A stretch of 64,000 nucleotides of DNA. It comes from Gammaproteobacteria bacterium. GTDB lineage: Bacteria > Pseudomonadota > Gammaproteobacteria > Steroidobacterales > Rariloculaceae. The notes under the pieces are model-generated. The model ran no database searches. It was not told the DNA's origin and saw only the letters and a program-made list of their open reading frames with translations. Of this stretch, positions 16,337 through 25,237 are shown in pieces. Within the stretch, counting starts at the first letter, position 1, and each line of letters begins with the position of its first letter. Location of the stretch: contig JAJEFE010000147.1 of NCBI GenBank assembly GCA_022820625.1, positions 97,831-161,830 of the forward strand, given 5' to 3'. A program made the translations under genes and the position numbers.

Positions 16337-17491
16337 ATGAATCCGGGTGCGCACATGGGTCTCTTTGCGAGAAAGGCCGGACTGACCGGTGCGGTGGCGG
16401 CGCTTGTGCTGGCCCCGCTCCCGCTGACCGCCCAGGACGTGGACATCTCCAACACCCAGCGCCTGATGTTCGCCGCCGACGCCGAAGACCCCATCATCGA
16501 TGTGATCGATCTGACCCGGAACGAGGTCGTGTACCGCATCGAGACCGAGGACCGCGTCGACCACATGGTCGCGACCCCGTTCGCCCCCGTGCTCATCTAC
16601 ACCAACCTCGAAAAGCGCCTGGTCGGCATGTACGACCTGCGAAACAAGACCGTCGCAAAGCAGGTCGAACTGCCCATCGCCCCCCGCCACATGGTGCTCG
16701 ACACCACCGGCTCCAAGATCGGCTTCAGCGACAGCGAGGACGGCGGGTTCGTGCTGTTCTCCGCCTACGGCGGACAGATCCTGTTCGCGCTGGAAGACCT
16801 GCCGCCCACCTCCGACGTGCTCTTCGACCCCAACGAGGTGGACATCTGGTACAGCAACAGCCGCGACGGCACCGTCGGTCTGATCGACAGCAACGTGCAG
16901 CGGACTTACGAGATCCCGGTCGCCGACGAACCGGGGCAGGCGCTGTCATCGCCAAGCCGCAGCCTGGATGGCCGCTATGTCTATGTCGCCAACGAGACCA
17001 CGGGGGAGGTCTACGGGGTGAACGCGTTCTCAAAGGTCATCTACAAGACCTTCGAGGTTGGGGCTTCGCCGGCGCGGCCGTATACGACGCCCGAAGGCGT
17101 GTTCCTGTACATGATGGACAAGGACACGGGGCGGTTTGTCTCCATCGAGCAGCATCTGTTCACGGAGTTCAGCGATGTTGTGGTTGGGGAGGGGATCGAC
17201 CTGGTCACCGTGGGGCGGTTCGACCGGATGAATCTGCTGGCCAGTTCGGAGAATCGCAATTACTACATTTTCGATAACAACGTGCGGTCGGTGGTGGATT
17301 CGGGGGAGCTGAATTTCACGCCGTTGGATGCGGCGGGGTCGGCGGATGGGCGAAGGGCGTATCTGGCTTCGGCGGATAGTCCGGAGGTGGCGGTGGTTGA
17401 TCTTGAGCGGCAGCGGTTGAGTTATATCGCGGCGGCGAACAATCGTATCGGCGCGTTTACGATCGGGCTATCGAACAACGTCTGCCACTGA
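16337..17491 (+). CDS. exported YVTN-type beta-propeller protein
   Basis: 384 residues from ATG 16337; a long open frame runs upstream through the previous gene but is out of its reading frame. A leader (AALVLAPLPLTAQ) precedes propeller blades such as IIDVIDLTRNEVVYRI, DGRYVYVANETTGEVYG and AVVDLERQRL. There is no CXXCH. It lies two bases after the CcdA-like gene, so translation is probably coupled. Possible roles are a subunit or scaffold for the cytochrome-propeller proteins, or a cofactor-binding partner. Codon use becomes less GC-rich toward its end, close to the island border. Confidence 0.8.
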   Translation: MNPGAHMGLFARKAGLTGAVAALVLAPLPLTAQDVDISNTQRLMFAADAEDPIIDVIDLTRNEVVYRIETEDRVDHMVATPFAPVLIYTNLEKRLVGMYDLRNKTVAKQVELPIAPRHMVLDTTGSKIGFSDSEDGGFVLFSAYGGQILFALEDLPPTSDVLFDPNEVDIWYSNSRDGTVGLIDSNVQRTYEIPVADEPGQALSSPSRSLDGRYVYVANETTGEVYGVNAFSKVIYKTFEVGASPARPYTTPEGVFLYMMDKDTGRFVSIEQHLFTEFSDVVVGEGIDLVTVGRFDRMNLLASSENRNYYIFDNNVRSVVDSGELNFTPLDAAGSADGRRAYLASADSPEVAVVDLERQRLSYIAAANNRIGAFTIGLSNNVCH

Positions 17492-17640
17492 GGGGCTGCA
17501 AAACCGTAATAAATTCAATCGCTTTCCGTCAGGAAAAGCGGCTCTTGGTCCATGCGGCGCAGTTTTTCAACATTCGAATTTGCGTGTTTTCACCAGTTTT
17601 AGGGTTAGTAGGCGGCAACGCCACTCGGTATAGTCGTCTC

Positions 17641-18102
17641 ATGGTCTCAACAAGCTACCTGATGGAGAACGAATCTCCCCTTGAATGTCGAGTGCAGAAG
17701 CGGCTTGAGGACAAGCTGCGCGCTGCATTTGAGGAGGACCCTCTTGAAGACGGAATGCATCATCCAGCCGAGAAGATCATTGCTGACGCGCTAAGGGGAA
17801 CGGACGATTCAAAGGTTCTGACCTGGCTCAAGGCATTCTCGCTAGACTCCGCACGCGCAAGCATTGCGGCCTCGGTTCTTCAATGCCTGGGGCGTCAAGA
17901 TCATCCAGGAACCGAACGCTGGCGCGTTGGACTCGTCCGAGACGGACTGGCCGCAAGGGATGTGGAAATCCGGGACGCGGCTGTGCAGGCAGCGGAACTG
18001 TGGGGCGACCGAGGCATGCTAACTGTCCTTTCGGCTCATACTGAACCCGAGCCCTGGCTTCGCGACTACGTAAGGGACGTCGCCGGGGATCTTGGAGAGT
18101 AA
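17641..18102 (+). CDS. unknown protein, HEAT-like helical repeats
   Basis: 153 residues from ATG 17641; a TTG at 17545 would add a hydrophobic leader that does not fit. The sequence is rich in alternating amphipathic helices (TWLKAFSLDSARASIAASVL, EIRDAAVQAAELWGDRG), as in HEAT-type repeats. No catalytic motif is visible. It sits nine bases before another unknown gene and has lower GC than the block to its left. A role in the accessory island, for example as a regulator or immunity partner, is a guess. Confidence 0.6.
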   Translation: MVSTSYLMENESPLECRVQKRLEDKLRAAFEEDPLEDGMHHPAEKIIADALRGTDDSKVLTWLKAFSLDSARASIAASVLQCLGRQDHPGTERWRVGLVRDGLAARDVEIRDAAVQAAELWGDRGMLTVLSAHTEPEPWLRDYVRDVAGDLGE

Positions 18103-18111
18103 GCGACTCCA

Positions 18112-18609
18112 GTGTTCGTCGCTCGCAAGATCAGGAGGGCCAAATGGCGTGATCGGCCAGGTATGGCGGACGGAGAAATTTCGGCTGATGCGGTGACCGG
18201 GGACCTCCGGACGCAAGGAGACGCACTCTCATTTTGGCGGTGCCATACAGATGCCAGCAACGACATTGAGGAAGCCGTGCTGGCGATCGCGGCGGCCGGC
18301 GAACGTGTCGACAAGCTTGATGTCGTCTGGCTGGCGGATGAGGAACTACGGAGTGACGGTCTTTCCTTGGCCGATACCAACGGACGAACGCCGGTCGAGG
18401 ATCTCGTGACACGGCACGTCGACGTCCGCAGTCTCGACTACGTACGGCTGGGAAAAATTGCTCACCATGTGGATAGGGCGATCAAGGACACACGGCATCA
18501 TCGCTTCGCGAAAGGACACGTCAAGAAACTCCTATTGGCCGCCGTTGGGCAAGGCCGCATCAATGTCTACGACCTTAAGGATGGAATTCGGGCGGAAATT
18601 TCATCCTGA
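18112..18609 (+). CDS. unknown protein paired with the upstream gene
   Basis: 165 residues from GTG 18112; an internal ATG at residue 18 is possible. Soluble, mixed alpha/beta composition, with His-rich stretches (KIAHHVDRAIKDTRHHRF) and a basic N-terminus. VVWLADEELRSDGLSLADTNG may be a beta-alpha unit. I do not recognise the family. Close spacing to the previous gene suggests a two-gene unit. Confidence 0.55.
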   Translation: MFVARKIRRAKWRDRPGMADGEISADAVTGDLRTQGDALSFWRCHTDASNDIEEAVLAIAAAGERVDKLDVVWLADEELRSDGLSLADTNGRTPVEDLVTRHVDVRSLDYVRLGKIAHHVDRAIKDTRHHRFAKGHVKKLLLAAVGQGRINVYDLKDGIRAEISS

Positions 18610-18624
18610 GTGACGCCCGGAGGT

Positions 18625-18804
18625 TCAGCTGTTTACTGTCTTTATTTTGGCGGTTTTCTCGATTAACTCTTTGATTTTCGGACTATTCAGCAGAGCTTGG
18701 GTATCTTCGACATACAACCCTCCCCGCCGATTCACACGAATGATTACGCTATCTGCTGATTTCTTCGATTTCGAGCGCTGCGATTTTCCAAGAGAAACGT
18801 TCAT
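18625..18804 (-). CDS. small unknown basic protein, 59 residues
   Basis: ATG at 18802-18804, with GGAG nine bases upstream on the minus strand; stop at 18625-18627. The N-terminus is Ser/Lys-rich (KSQRSKSKKSAD), followed by VIIRVNRRGGLYVED and a helix (LLNSPKIKELIEKTAKIK). Codon use is AT-rich compared with the core genome. The family is not recognised; a small DNA-binding or antitoxin-like protein would fit. It is convergent with the unknown pair at 17641-18609. Confidence 0.5.
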   Translation of the reverse strand: MNVSLGKSQRSKSKKSADSVIIRVNRRGGLYVEDTQALLNSPKIKELIEKTAKIKTVNS

Positions 18805-18887
18805 GCTCGTTGAGTCTCCATCAGGACGCGACTTCAGTTTACAGCAGGTGATGACAGCGCAGAACTGTCTGATGCTGGGCAGTTAAC

Positions 18888-19205
18888 CTAATTTAAGCGG
18901 CGGGCTGCCTCTGCCAGTACAAGCAGATCATCGCCTGCGAAATCGATGGACTTGCCGACTTCCAGCAAGCGGCCTCTGGAAAACTCCCCTTGACGGTATG
19001 CCTCGATCCCCAGGTACGCCACTTCGGTGCGCAATTCACGATTCTATCGTCTTGGGTTGTCCTCCGGCGCTTCCAGGTCGTCATAAAGGTCCAGTGCCCT
19101 CAGATACTCCCGCCCGTAGTGCTCGCTGTTCAACAGCTCCCGGGATTGCGCCGCTGAGACATGCCGAAGGCTCTTCAATCGGTAGACGGCGGCCTGGTAC
19201 GCAAG
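18888..19205 (-). pseudogene. remnant of ImmA/IrrE-type protein C-terminus
   Basis: The minus-strand frame reads YQAAVYRLKSLRHVSAAQ, then GREYLRALDLYDDLEAPED, an in-frame TAG at 19044-19046, and then RELRTEVAYLGIEAYRQGEF and LLVLAEAARRLN up to a stop at 18888. This looks like the C-terminal part of ImmA/IrrE-associated regulators, judged by pattern memory only. The N-terminal domain is gone: homology stops near 19205, just before the Rpn-type remnant starts at 19224. It is both truncated and nonsense-mutated. Confidence 0.55.
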
Positions 19206-19223
19206 ACAGGGCACCGCTCGCCG

Positions 19224-19964
19224 ATGGACACGCCGCGGGACAACCAGGACCGCTTCATGAAGCTCATGCTGAGCCGCCCGCGCATGGTGCGGGACCTGCT
19301 CACGCTGCTGCCCGCCGAATGGACGGCGGCGGTGGACGCCGCGCGCCTGCGCGAGCTTCCCACCGAGTTCATCGGCGCGGGCGGTGAAAAGCGCATCGCC
19401 GACCTGTGCTGGCTTGATTAGCGGGACCCTGCGGCGCAGTATCCTGAGCAAGGCAACCGCATGGCGGCGCTGGCTCGGTTGATATTCGCGAAGTCGTATG
19501 TCGACGCCATCGGTCTTCTCGGCGAAGTGCGCGGATGGCTGGACTTCGGGGACGAGGACGAGACGCGCCTGTTCCAGTGCTACCTGGACTGGTTCCACGC
19601 GACCGCGCCGGAATTCCGTCCTCGGGATTGGAACCCGGAGCGCGAGAGGAAATTGGAGGAACTTATGGCCGAACAATCGATACTGCAGAGGAACAACGAG
19701 CGCTGGCTGGAAGGTTACCGCCGGGACGCGTTCGCTGAAGGGCACACCGACGGCCGGCGGGAAGGGCTGGCGCACGAGCGCGCCCTCCTCGTGCAGCTGG
19801 CGGTGCGGCGTTTCGGCGCCGACACCGGACGGCGTCTCAAAGCTCGATTGCGGGTCGTGGAGGACCCCGGGCATCTTGAGCGGGTGGGCGTTCTGATCGT
19901 GGACAGCGAAACCGGCGAGCAGTTGCTCGGCACTGTCGACGGCGCCGGCATGAACTCAAGCTGA
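19224..19964 (+). pseudogene. decayed Rpn-family (PD-(D/E)XK) nuclease gene with internal deletion
   Basis: The 5' part (19224-19421) encodes an Rpn-like N-terminus: DNQDRFMKLMLSRPRMVRDL, LPTEFIGAGGEKRIADLCWL. It ends in an in-frame TAG. In the same frame the 3' part resumes (MAALARLIFAKS...) and shows the usual tail: WFHATAPEFRPRDW, EGHTDGRREG and the C-terminal helix LVQLAVRRFGADTGRRL. The central nuclease core that should lie between (the catalytic strand region, roughly 100-150 residues) is missing. Rpn proteins promote recombination-like DNA cleavage in other bacteria. This copy should be inactive. Confidence 0.65.
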
Positions 19965-20068
19965 GGCGGCAGCGCTTTCCCGGCGCTGACCGAACCATTC
20001 GCGCCCAGACCGCGACGGGACTATGGAGGAGCTAACGGCGGAACAATTGATTCAAGTGTCGACGCTGC

Positions 20069-20266
20069 TCATTCCTCGGGGTCTGGCTCACTCCGGGGCT
20101 CGGACCTCCCCGGTGCATCGGGTGCATCGGGACCCTCGAATACCACGCGGCCATCTCTCCAGAATACGGCGTATTGTCCCAATAGGCGCTTGCGCTCCAG
20201 CGCCTCGGCCACCGCGCGCCGCAGCGACTTGAGTCCTTCCATTGCGAAATCGTCGTCGTCAATCAT
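20069..20266 (-). CDS. small conserved-looking protein, 65 residues
   Basis: ATG at 20264-20266. Product starts MIDDDDFAMEGLKSLRRAVA and continues with ERKRLLGQYAVFWRDGRVVFE, ending in a Pro/Glu/Asp-rich tail. It has one charged helix and a short beta hairpin. The end of an upstream minus-strand frame (VTEPARLQALEEMKRHD, stop at 20259-20261) overlaps its start by eight bases, the arrangement of a coupled two-gene module. That upstream partner is cut off near 20345, so this gene may be an orphaned half. Function unknown; an antitoxin is possible. Confidence 0.5.
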   Translation of the reverse strand: MIDDDDFAMEGLKSLRRAVAEALERKRLLGQYAVFWRDGRVVFEGPDAPDAPGRSEPRSEPDPEE

Positions 20267-20345
20267 GGCGCTTCATTTCCTCCAGCGCTTGTAGCCTCGC
20301 CGGTTCTGTTACCTCCCGCTGCGCGCCGTGCTGCTTGAATACTAT
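20259..20345 (-). pseudogene. 3' stub of a gene once coupled to the 65-residue protein
   Basis: The minus frame ending at 20259 reads VIVFKQHGAQREVTEPARL and LQALEEMKRHD. Its 5' part is lost where the plus-strand signal-peptide stub begins (ATG 20361). Evidence is only the coupled overlap and protein-like composition. Confidence 0.3.
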
Positions 20346-20360
20346 TACACGGAGACAAAT

Positions 20361-20490
20361 ATGAAGTTCGCGAATCTTCGCCAGTTGTTTCTTGCACCCT
20401 GTGTGCTCGCCCTCGCATCACCATTTCCCGCCACCCAGGCGCAGGAAACCGACATCGCCACTATCGCCGCAAGAATTTCCGGTGAGTGCG
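20361..20490 (+). pseudogene. signal-peptide stub of a truncated exported protein
   Basis: ATG 20361 has GGAG upstream (ACGGAGACAAAT). It opens a convincing signal peptide, LRQLFLAPCVLALASPFPA followed by TQAQETDIAT, then runs into the promoter region of the toxin-antitoxin pair and stops at 20561 in nonsense sequence. The mature domain is missing. The likely cause is insertion of the toxin-antitoxin module or a deletion at about 20485-20495. Confidence 0.5.
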
Positions 20491-20500
20491 TTAACGTGTA

Positions 20501-20514
20501 TATACTTAAGTATA
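20501..20514. promoter_or_regulatory. palindromic operator of the toxin-antitoxin operon
   Basis: TATACTTAAGTATA is a perfect 14-bp palindrome 20 bases upstream of the antitoxin ATG, framed by a wider CGTG...CACG inversion. It contains -10-like hexamers (TATACT, TATAAA). AbrB-type antitoxins usually bind such sites and repress their own operon. Confidence 0.65.
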
Positions 20515-20533
20515 AACGCACGAGGGGTTTGCG

Positions 20534-20761
20534 ATGCACGCGCTCAAGGTCCACAAGGTAGGAAACTCGCTGAATCTGCGGCTCCCCAGGGACGCCGCCA
20601 ACACCCTGCGCGTGAGCGAGGGGGATGTGATTTACCTGACTGAAACGACCGATGGGGGGTACCGGATAACCCCCTTCGATCCCGAGTTCGAGCGGCAGAT
20701 GGAGCTCGCCGAGGAAGGCATGAGACGGTACCGGAATGCATTGCGCGAACTGGCGAAATAG
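20534..20761 (+). CDS. AbrB/MazE-type antitoxin
   Basis: 75 residues from ATG 20534, with GAGGGG upstream. The N-terminal swapped-hairpin signature is clear: LKVHKVGNSLNLRLPRDAA followed by VSEGDVIYLTE. The C-terminal tail (FERQMELAEEGMRRYRNALR) would wrap the toxin. It should bind the palindrome just upstream and neutralise the Doc-type toxin encoded next. The stop codon TAG overlaps the toxin's GTG start by one base. Confidence 0.85.
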   Translation: MHALKVHKVGNSLNLRLPRDAANTLRVSEGDVIYLTETTDGGYRITPFDPEFERQMELAEEGMRRYRNALRELAK

Positions 20762-21144
20762 TGAATCCGGTCTGGTTGAGCAAGGCGGTGGTGGTGGCCT
20801 TCCACGGGCGGATGCTGGCGGCCCATGGCGGCGGTCCGGGTCTTCGGGATGCCGGCCTGCTGGATTCGGCTCTTGCCCGCCCGAGGCAACTGCATGCGTA
20901 CGGTGAGCCCGATCTCTGCGACATGGCTGCGGCATACGCAGCCGGAATCATCCGCAATCATCCCTTTGTCGACGGCAACAAGCGGGCGGGCTTCATGTCT
21001 GCATATGTCTTCCTGGCGGCGAACGGATTGCGGTTGACGGCTGCCGAGGTGGACGTCGTGCAGGTCGTGACCCTGCTGGCCTCACGCGAAATCGATGAAG
21101 CCGCGTTTGCGGCCTGGTTGCGCGACAACAGCGAGCGGGTCTGA
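20761..21144 (+). CDS. Doc (death-on-curing) Fic-fold toxin
   Basis: 127 residues from GTG 20761. The Fic/Doc core motif is HPFVDGNKRAG (His67 to Arg75 and beyond); Lys replaces the second Gly of AMPylating Fic proteins, as in P1 Doc, which phosphorylates EF-Tu. The N-terminal part (GGGPGLRDAGLLDSALARP) is typical of bacterial Doc proteins. Full length and intact, so probably active. The partner is an AbrB-type antitoxin rather than Phd. The gene is the last of the accessory island. Confidence 0.9.
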   Translation: MNPVWLSKAVVVAFHGRMLAAHGGGPGLRDAGLLDSALARPRQLHAYGEPDLCDMAAAYAAGIIRNHPFVDGNKRAGFMSAYVFLAANGLRLTAAEVDVVQVVTLLASREIDEAAFAAWLRDNSERV

Positions 21145-21282
21145 AAGCATCCTTACCTGAAATTCGCCGTAACCGTCAGAATCCGGTCCCCGATATCGAT
21201 GGATTTTTCGTTCCGGGATTCACACGCATTCCCCCGTTACACAGCGTTCCCGAGTTCATTCGATTCCGGTTCGCGGTCTTTC

Positions 21283-21786
21283 CTATAGCGATCCGAAAAA
21301 CGGATGCCTCACCCGGTCGCCCGGTTGGATCCCCAGCCGAGCAGCCAGTCCGCCATTGATCTCAAGCACCGCCAACGCCGGCCGCATCGAGCTGATGGTG
21401 TCAAGCGAACCGGGGACCGTGTTCTCTGCGATGTGGGTGACGACGCCCGAGCGGTCCATGAACACCATGTCCAGCGGGATCAGCGTGTTCTTCATCCACA
21501 TGGAGATCATTCGCTCGCTGGGGTGGATGAACAGCATGCCGACGTCATCGGGCATCTCGGGCACGTACATCAATCCGCGGGCCTGGGCGTTACGCTCGGA
21601 CGCGATGAAGATCCCGAAGTGCTCGCAGCTGTTGACGGAGGTGTCGATGATGAGCGAGGACTGGGGGAAATCCTGCACCAGCGGCCGGCCCTGGGCGGTG
21701 ACCGTGTCGAGGGTCTGTGCCTGGACCGAGGCGGCGAGCAGCCACATGCACACGATCGCTGACAGCCGCCGTATGTTGAATGTCAT
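21283..21786 (-). CDS. exported DUF192 protein
   Basis: 167 residues from ATG at 21784-21786, with GGAGGG upstream. A signal peptide (IVCMWLLAASVQAQ) precedes the DUF192 fold: ERNAQARGLMYVPEMPDDVG, MWMKNTLIPLDMVFMD, and ISSMRPALAVLEINGGLAARLGI split across the rest. The family's role is unknown; members are small beta barrels. It is followed upstream, in the transcription sense, by the MBL-fold hydrolase gene with 90 bases between. Confidence 0.88.
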   Translation of the reverse strand: MTFNIRRLSAIVCMWLLAASVQAQTLDTVTAQGRPLVQDFPQSSLIIDTSVNSCEHFGIFIASERNAQARGLMYVPEMPDDVGMLFIHPSERMISMWMKNTLIPLDMVFMDRSGVVTHIAENTVPGSLDTISSMRPALAVLEINGGLAARLGIQPGDRVRHPFFGSL

Positions 21787-21876
21787 GACTCAGGCCCTCC
21801 AGTGCTCGACCGACTCAACAGGCCACGAAAGTCCGGATCAGCCCGGCTTGCGCCGTTACTGGCCCACGAGTCGCAA

Positions 21877-23364
21877 TCACTCGGGTTCCGAATCGTAGCC
21901 CATTCCGTGCGAGCCGACATGCCGTTCGACGTCCAGGCCATGGTAGCGGACGGCGGTGAAAAGGGCTTGCATCGATATGGGGAATTGCAGCTCCCGGCCG
22001 GGCGAATAGAGATCCGAGTTGAAAAACAGCCTGGTATCGGGCACGTAGGCGCCCACGTGCGCATCGGCATGCGGATTCGGGATGTCGTATACGCCGATGG
22101 CGCGTCCGATGCCGTCCAATTCGGCGTGACCGTCCACCGCAATGGCACTCATGCCGCGGAAGCCTGCCAGCGCCAGCGCCTCTTCGTAGAACGATATGGC
22201 GTCCTCATGGGCGACCAGCGTTGCGCCGGCTTCGACAAAGCTTCGGAAGCCGCCGGAATGATCGAGATGGTGGTGGGTCATGATGATGTATCGTACCGGC
22301 AGTTCCGGCCAGCGTTCCTCCAGCAGCCGGAGCAGGGTGTCGGAGCGTTCCGGATACCAGGGTGCATCGACCACGGCGATGCCTTCAGGGCCGACGACGG
22401 CCAGCCCATGATGACTGCCGCCGATGACCTGATAGATGTCGGGACCGACTTCGAGGAACTCTACGTTATCGAAATGAGGAGTGTCCGAAGGACCTCCGAG
22501 CCCGGCGCGGGCGAGCAACAGGTGCGACATGCTCCATCCCCAGTCCCGGTGCGCGGCATCCCCGGGCTCGATGTCGCCCGGCACCGCGAGCACGCTGGCC
22601 GCGTCGGCGGGGTTCACCTCGATGGCGGATCGAATCTCCCGGCGCAGCAACCCACCGTTCAGATACTGTTCGACCTGGAATGGGAACGGCACGCCGGCTA
22701 CCTCCCGCCAGTCGGAGAACACCACGCGATTCGGGCCCTCGCCGTTCAGGGGGTCCTGTTCCATGACGGTGACTGCCTCCGGCAGGCCCATGGCGGGATC
22801 GACGACCAAGGTCCACTCCGTGCCGTGTGCCGATAACACGATCCGTTGCCGGGAATTGCCGCCGCTTACGAACTCCACGGGCGGCAGCGCTGCTTCGGCG
22901 TGCGCGGCCAGGATGAGCGGATTGGTGAGCCACAGGTCCTTGAAGTTGGCGCCGATCCTCGCCGCCGCCAGAGGGGTCGGACCATCGAGGGCTGCACGGA
23001 AGTTGTCCTGCCCATCCTTGACGCCGGCGGACTCGCCGTACGTCATGTTGTAGGCGAAGCTGGTCTCGATCGGATACACCGTATCGAGTTGCCATTCCTC
23101 CCGCGCCTGCCACCCGCCGGGATTCCAGGTCACCCTGACGTCGTAGTTGGCGGTGTGCCGGGGCGCCCCGCCGGGGGTAAGGCTCTGGCGTGGCACAAAG
23201 CGCTGACCCGAGGCCGTGATCCGCACGGTCTCCACCGCTTCCGTGAGGCTCGGATCGAAGGTCGTCTGGGAGGTGGCAGCGTGTCCGAATAGCAGTGCAA
23301 GCGCAGCAATGACGGAGCTCAGGGTGTCCCCGCAAGGTTCAAGGCGTCGGTTTCCAATTGGCAT
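21877..23364 (-). CDS. exported MBL-fold metallo-hydrolase with long N-terminal domain
   Basis: 495 residues from ATG at 23362-23364, with GGGAG upstream. A leader (SVIAALALLFGHAATSQ) is followed by about 250 residues of beta-rich sequence of unknown fold, then an MBL domain. The metal motif is MTHHHLDHSGGF; later ligands lie in HGLAVVGPEG...VVDAPW, SDLYSP and GSHGMG. The N-terminal domain resembles lipoprotein-like beta sheets found beside periplasmic MBL proteins. Substrate unknown. Probably co-transcribed with the DUF192 gene. Confidence 0.8.
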   Translation of the reverse strand: MPIGNRRLEPCGDTLSSVIAALALLFGHAATSQTTFDPSLTEAVETVRITASGQRFVPRQSLTPGGAPRHTANYDVRVTWNPGGWQAREEWQLDTVYPIETSFAYNMTYGESAGVKDGQDNFRAALDGPTPLAAARIGANFKDLWLTNPLILAAHAEAALPPVEFVSGGNSRQRIVLSAHGTEWTLVVDPAMGLPEAVTVMEQDPLNGEGPNRVVFSDWREVAGVPFPFQVEQYLNGGLLRREIRSAIEVNPADAASVLAVPGDIEPGDAAHRDWGWSMSHLLLARAGLGGPSDTPHFDNVEFLEVGPDIYQVIGGSHHGLAVVGPEGIAVVDAPWYPERSDTLLRLLEERWPELPVRYIIMTHHHLDHSGGFRSFVEAGATLVAHEDAISFYEEALALAGFRGMSAIAVDGHAELDGIGRAIGVYDIPNPHADAHVGAYVPDTRLFFNSDLYSPGRELQFPISMQALFTAVRYHGLDVERHVGSHGMGYDSEPE

Positions 23365-23605
23365 GATCAAAAAAACTCCCTTACAACAATTAGGTCAATA
23401 CCAGCCGCTCACCTCGGCCGACCCTTTGCCGTACGCTTTTCGCGTCGCGTCAAAATTCCACCCAGAGTACGAATGTCATCAGAATTGCACATGAGGTTCA
23501 GGTGAAGGTCAACCATACGCGGCCGTGCGCAAGTTTCAACCGCTGGCAGTCCGTCGCATCGGAATCGTCCGTGGTATAACCCCCCAAACGGAATTGATCG
23601 AACCG

Positions 23606-24022
23606 ATGTCACAACGCAAGACAACGCAAAACGACGCGGACGTGAACGCATTCCTCGACAGGGTTGAGAACCCGCGGCGTCGGGCGGATGCCAGACATCT
23701 TCTCGCGTTGATGCAGGCGGTGACCGGGGAGCCCCCGAAGATGTGGGGTTCCAGCATTGTCGGATTCGGCAGTTATCACTATCGATACGCCAGCGGCCGG
23801 GAGGGCGACTCGCTTGTGGTCGGTTTTTCGCCCCGCAAGCAGAACCTGGCCATCTACATCATGCCGGGATTTTCGGACTATGGTGAGATTCTGAGCAGGC
23901 TGGGCAAGTTCCGGACCGGCAAGTCCTGTCTGTACGTCAACAAGCTCGACGATGTGGACCTGGGGTTGCTTGAGGAACTCGTGCGCGAATCCGTCGCCGA
24001 GATGGGGCGCCGCTACGGATAA
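23606..24022 (+). CDS. DUF1801 domain protein
   Basis: 138 residues from ATG 23606. The fold is seen in DVNAFLDRVENPRRRADARH, PPKMWGSSIVGFGSYHYRYA, VVGFSPRKQNLAIYI and GKSCLYVNKLDDVDL. DUF1801 (YdhG-like) proteins are small soluble proteins of unknown role. No operon partner. The start is the first Met that leaves the family's N-terminus intact; an upstream ATG at 23525 gives only unrelated basic sequence. Confidence 0.85.
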   Translation: MSQRKTTQNDADVNAFLDRVENPRRRADARHLLALMQAVTGEPPKMWGSSIVGFGSYHYRYASGREGDSLVVGFSPRKQNLAIYIMPGFSDYGEILSRLGKFRTGKSCLYVNKLDDVDLGLLEELVRESVAEMGRRYG

Positions 24023-24206
24023 CTCACGCGTGGCCACAATGAAGCGTCGCTACGTGTAAGTCGGTGCGAGGCCGCGTGTAGGGCTGGGAGATCTGGAGAA
24101 TCCGCCGGCAGGAACCTGGCATCGTTCGTCATCGCACACCGTGGCCCCTGAACCGCGTGCAACATCGAGTTCTTGTCTTCAAGTGAAGGGAGCCAGGTTC
24201 CGGGAG

Positions 24207-24235
24207 TTGGACTGTAACACTCTGAAAGGTAAGAT
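24207..24235 (+). promoter_or_regulatory. sigma-70-type promoter of the Bat operon
   Basis: TTGGAC (24207-24212), a 17-base spacer and TAAGAT (24230-24235) lie 27 bases upstream of the MoxR start. The 240-base gap 24023-24262 holds no other feature I can see. Confidence 0.5.
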
Positions 24236-24262
24236 TTCCCGCCTTGGACTACCGTCACGCCG

Positions 24263-25236
<974 letters not shown>

Positions 25237-25237
<1 letters not shown>

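Noticed and set aside
12362-17491. Propeller plus SCO as the methanethiol oxidase (SBP56) cluster
   Set aside because: The propeller sequences lack SBP56 motifs and carry a fused cytochrome domain or YVTN blades; only the SCO neighbour is shared.
18647-18886. 79-residue plus-strand ORF at 18647
   Set aside because: The opposite strand has a shorter ORF with a ribosome site and better protein character.
20023-20232. 69-residue plus-strand ORF at 20023
   Set aside because: It lies opposite the better supported 65-residue minus-strand gene and has Arg/Pro/His-rich random composition.
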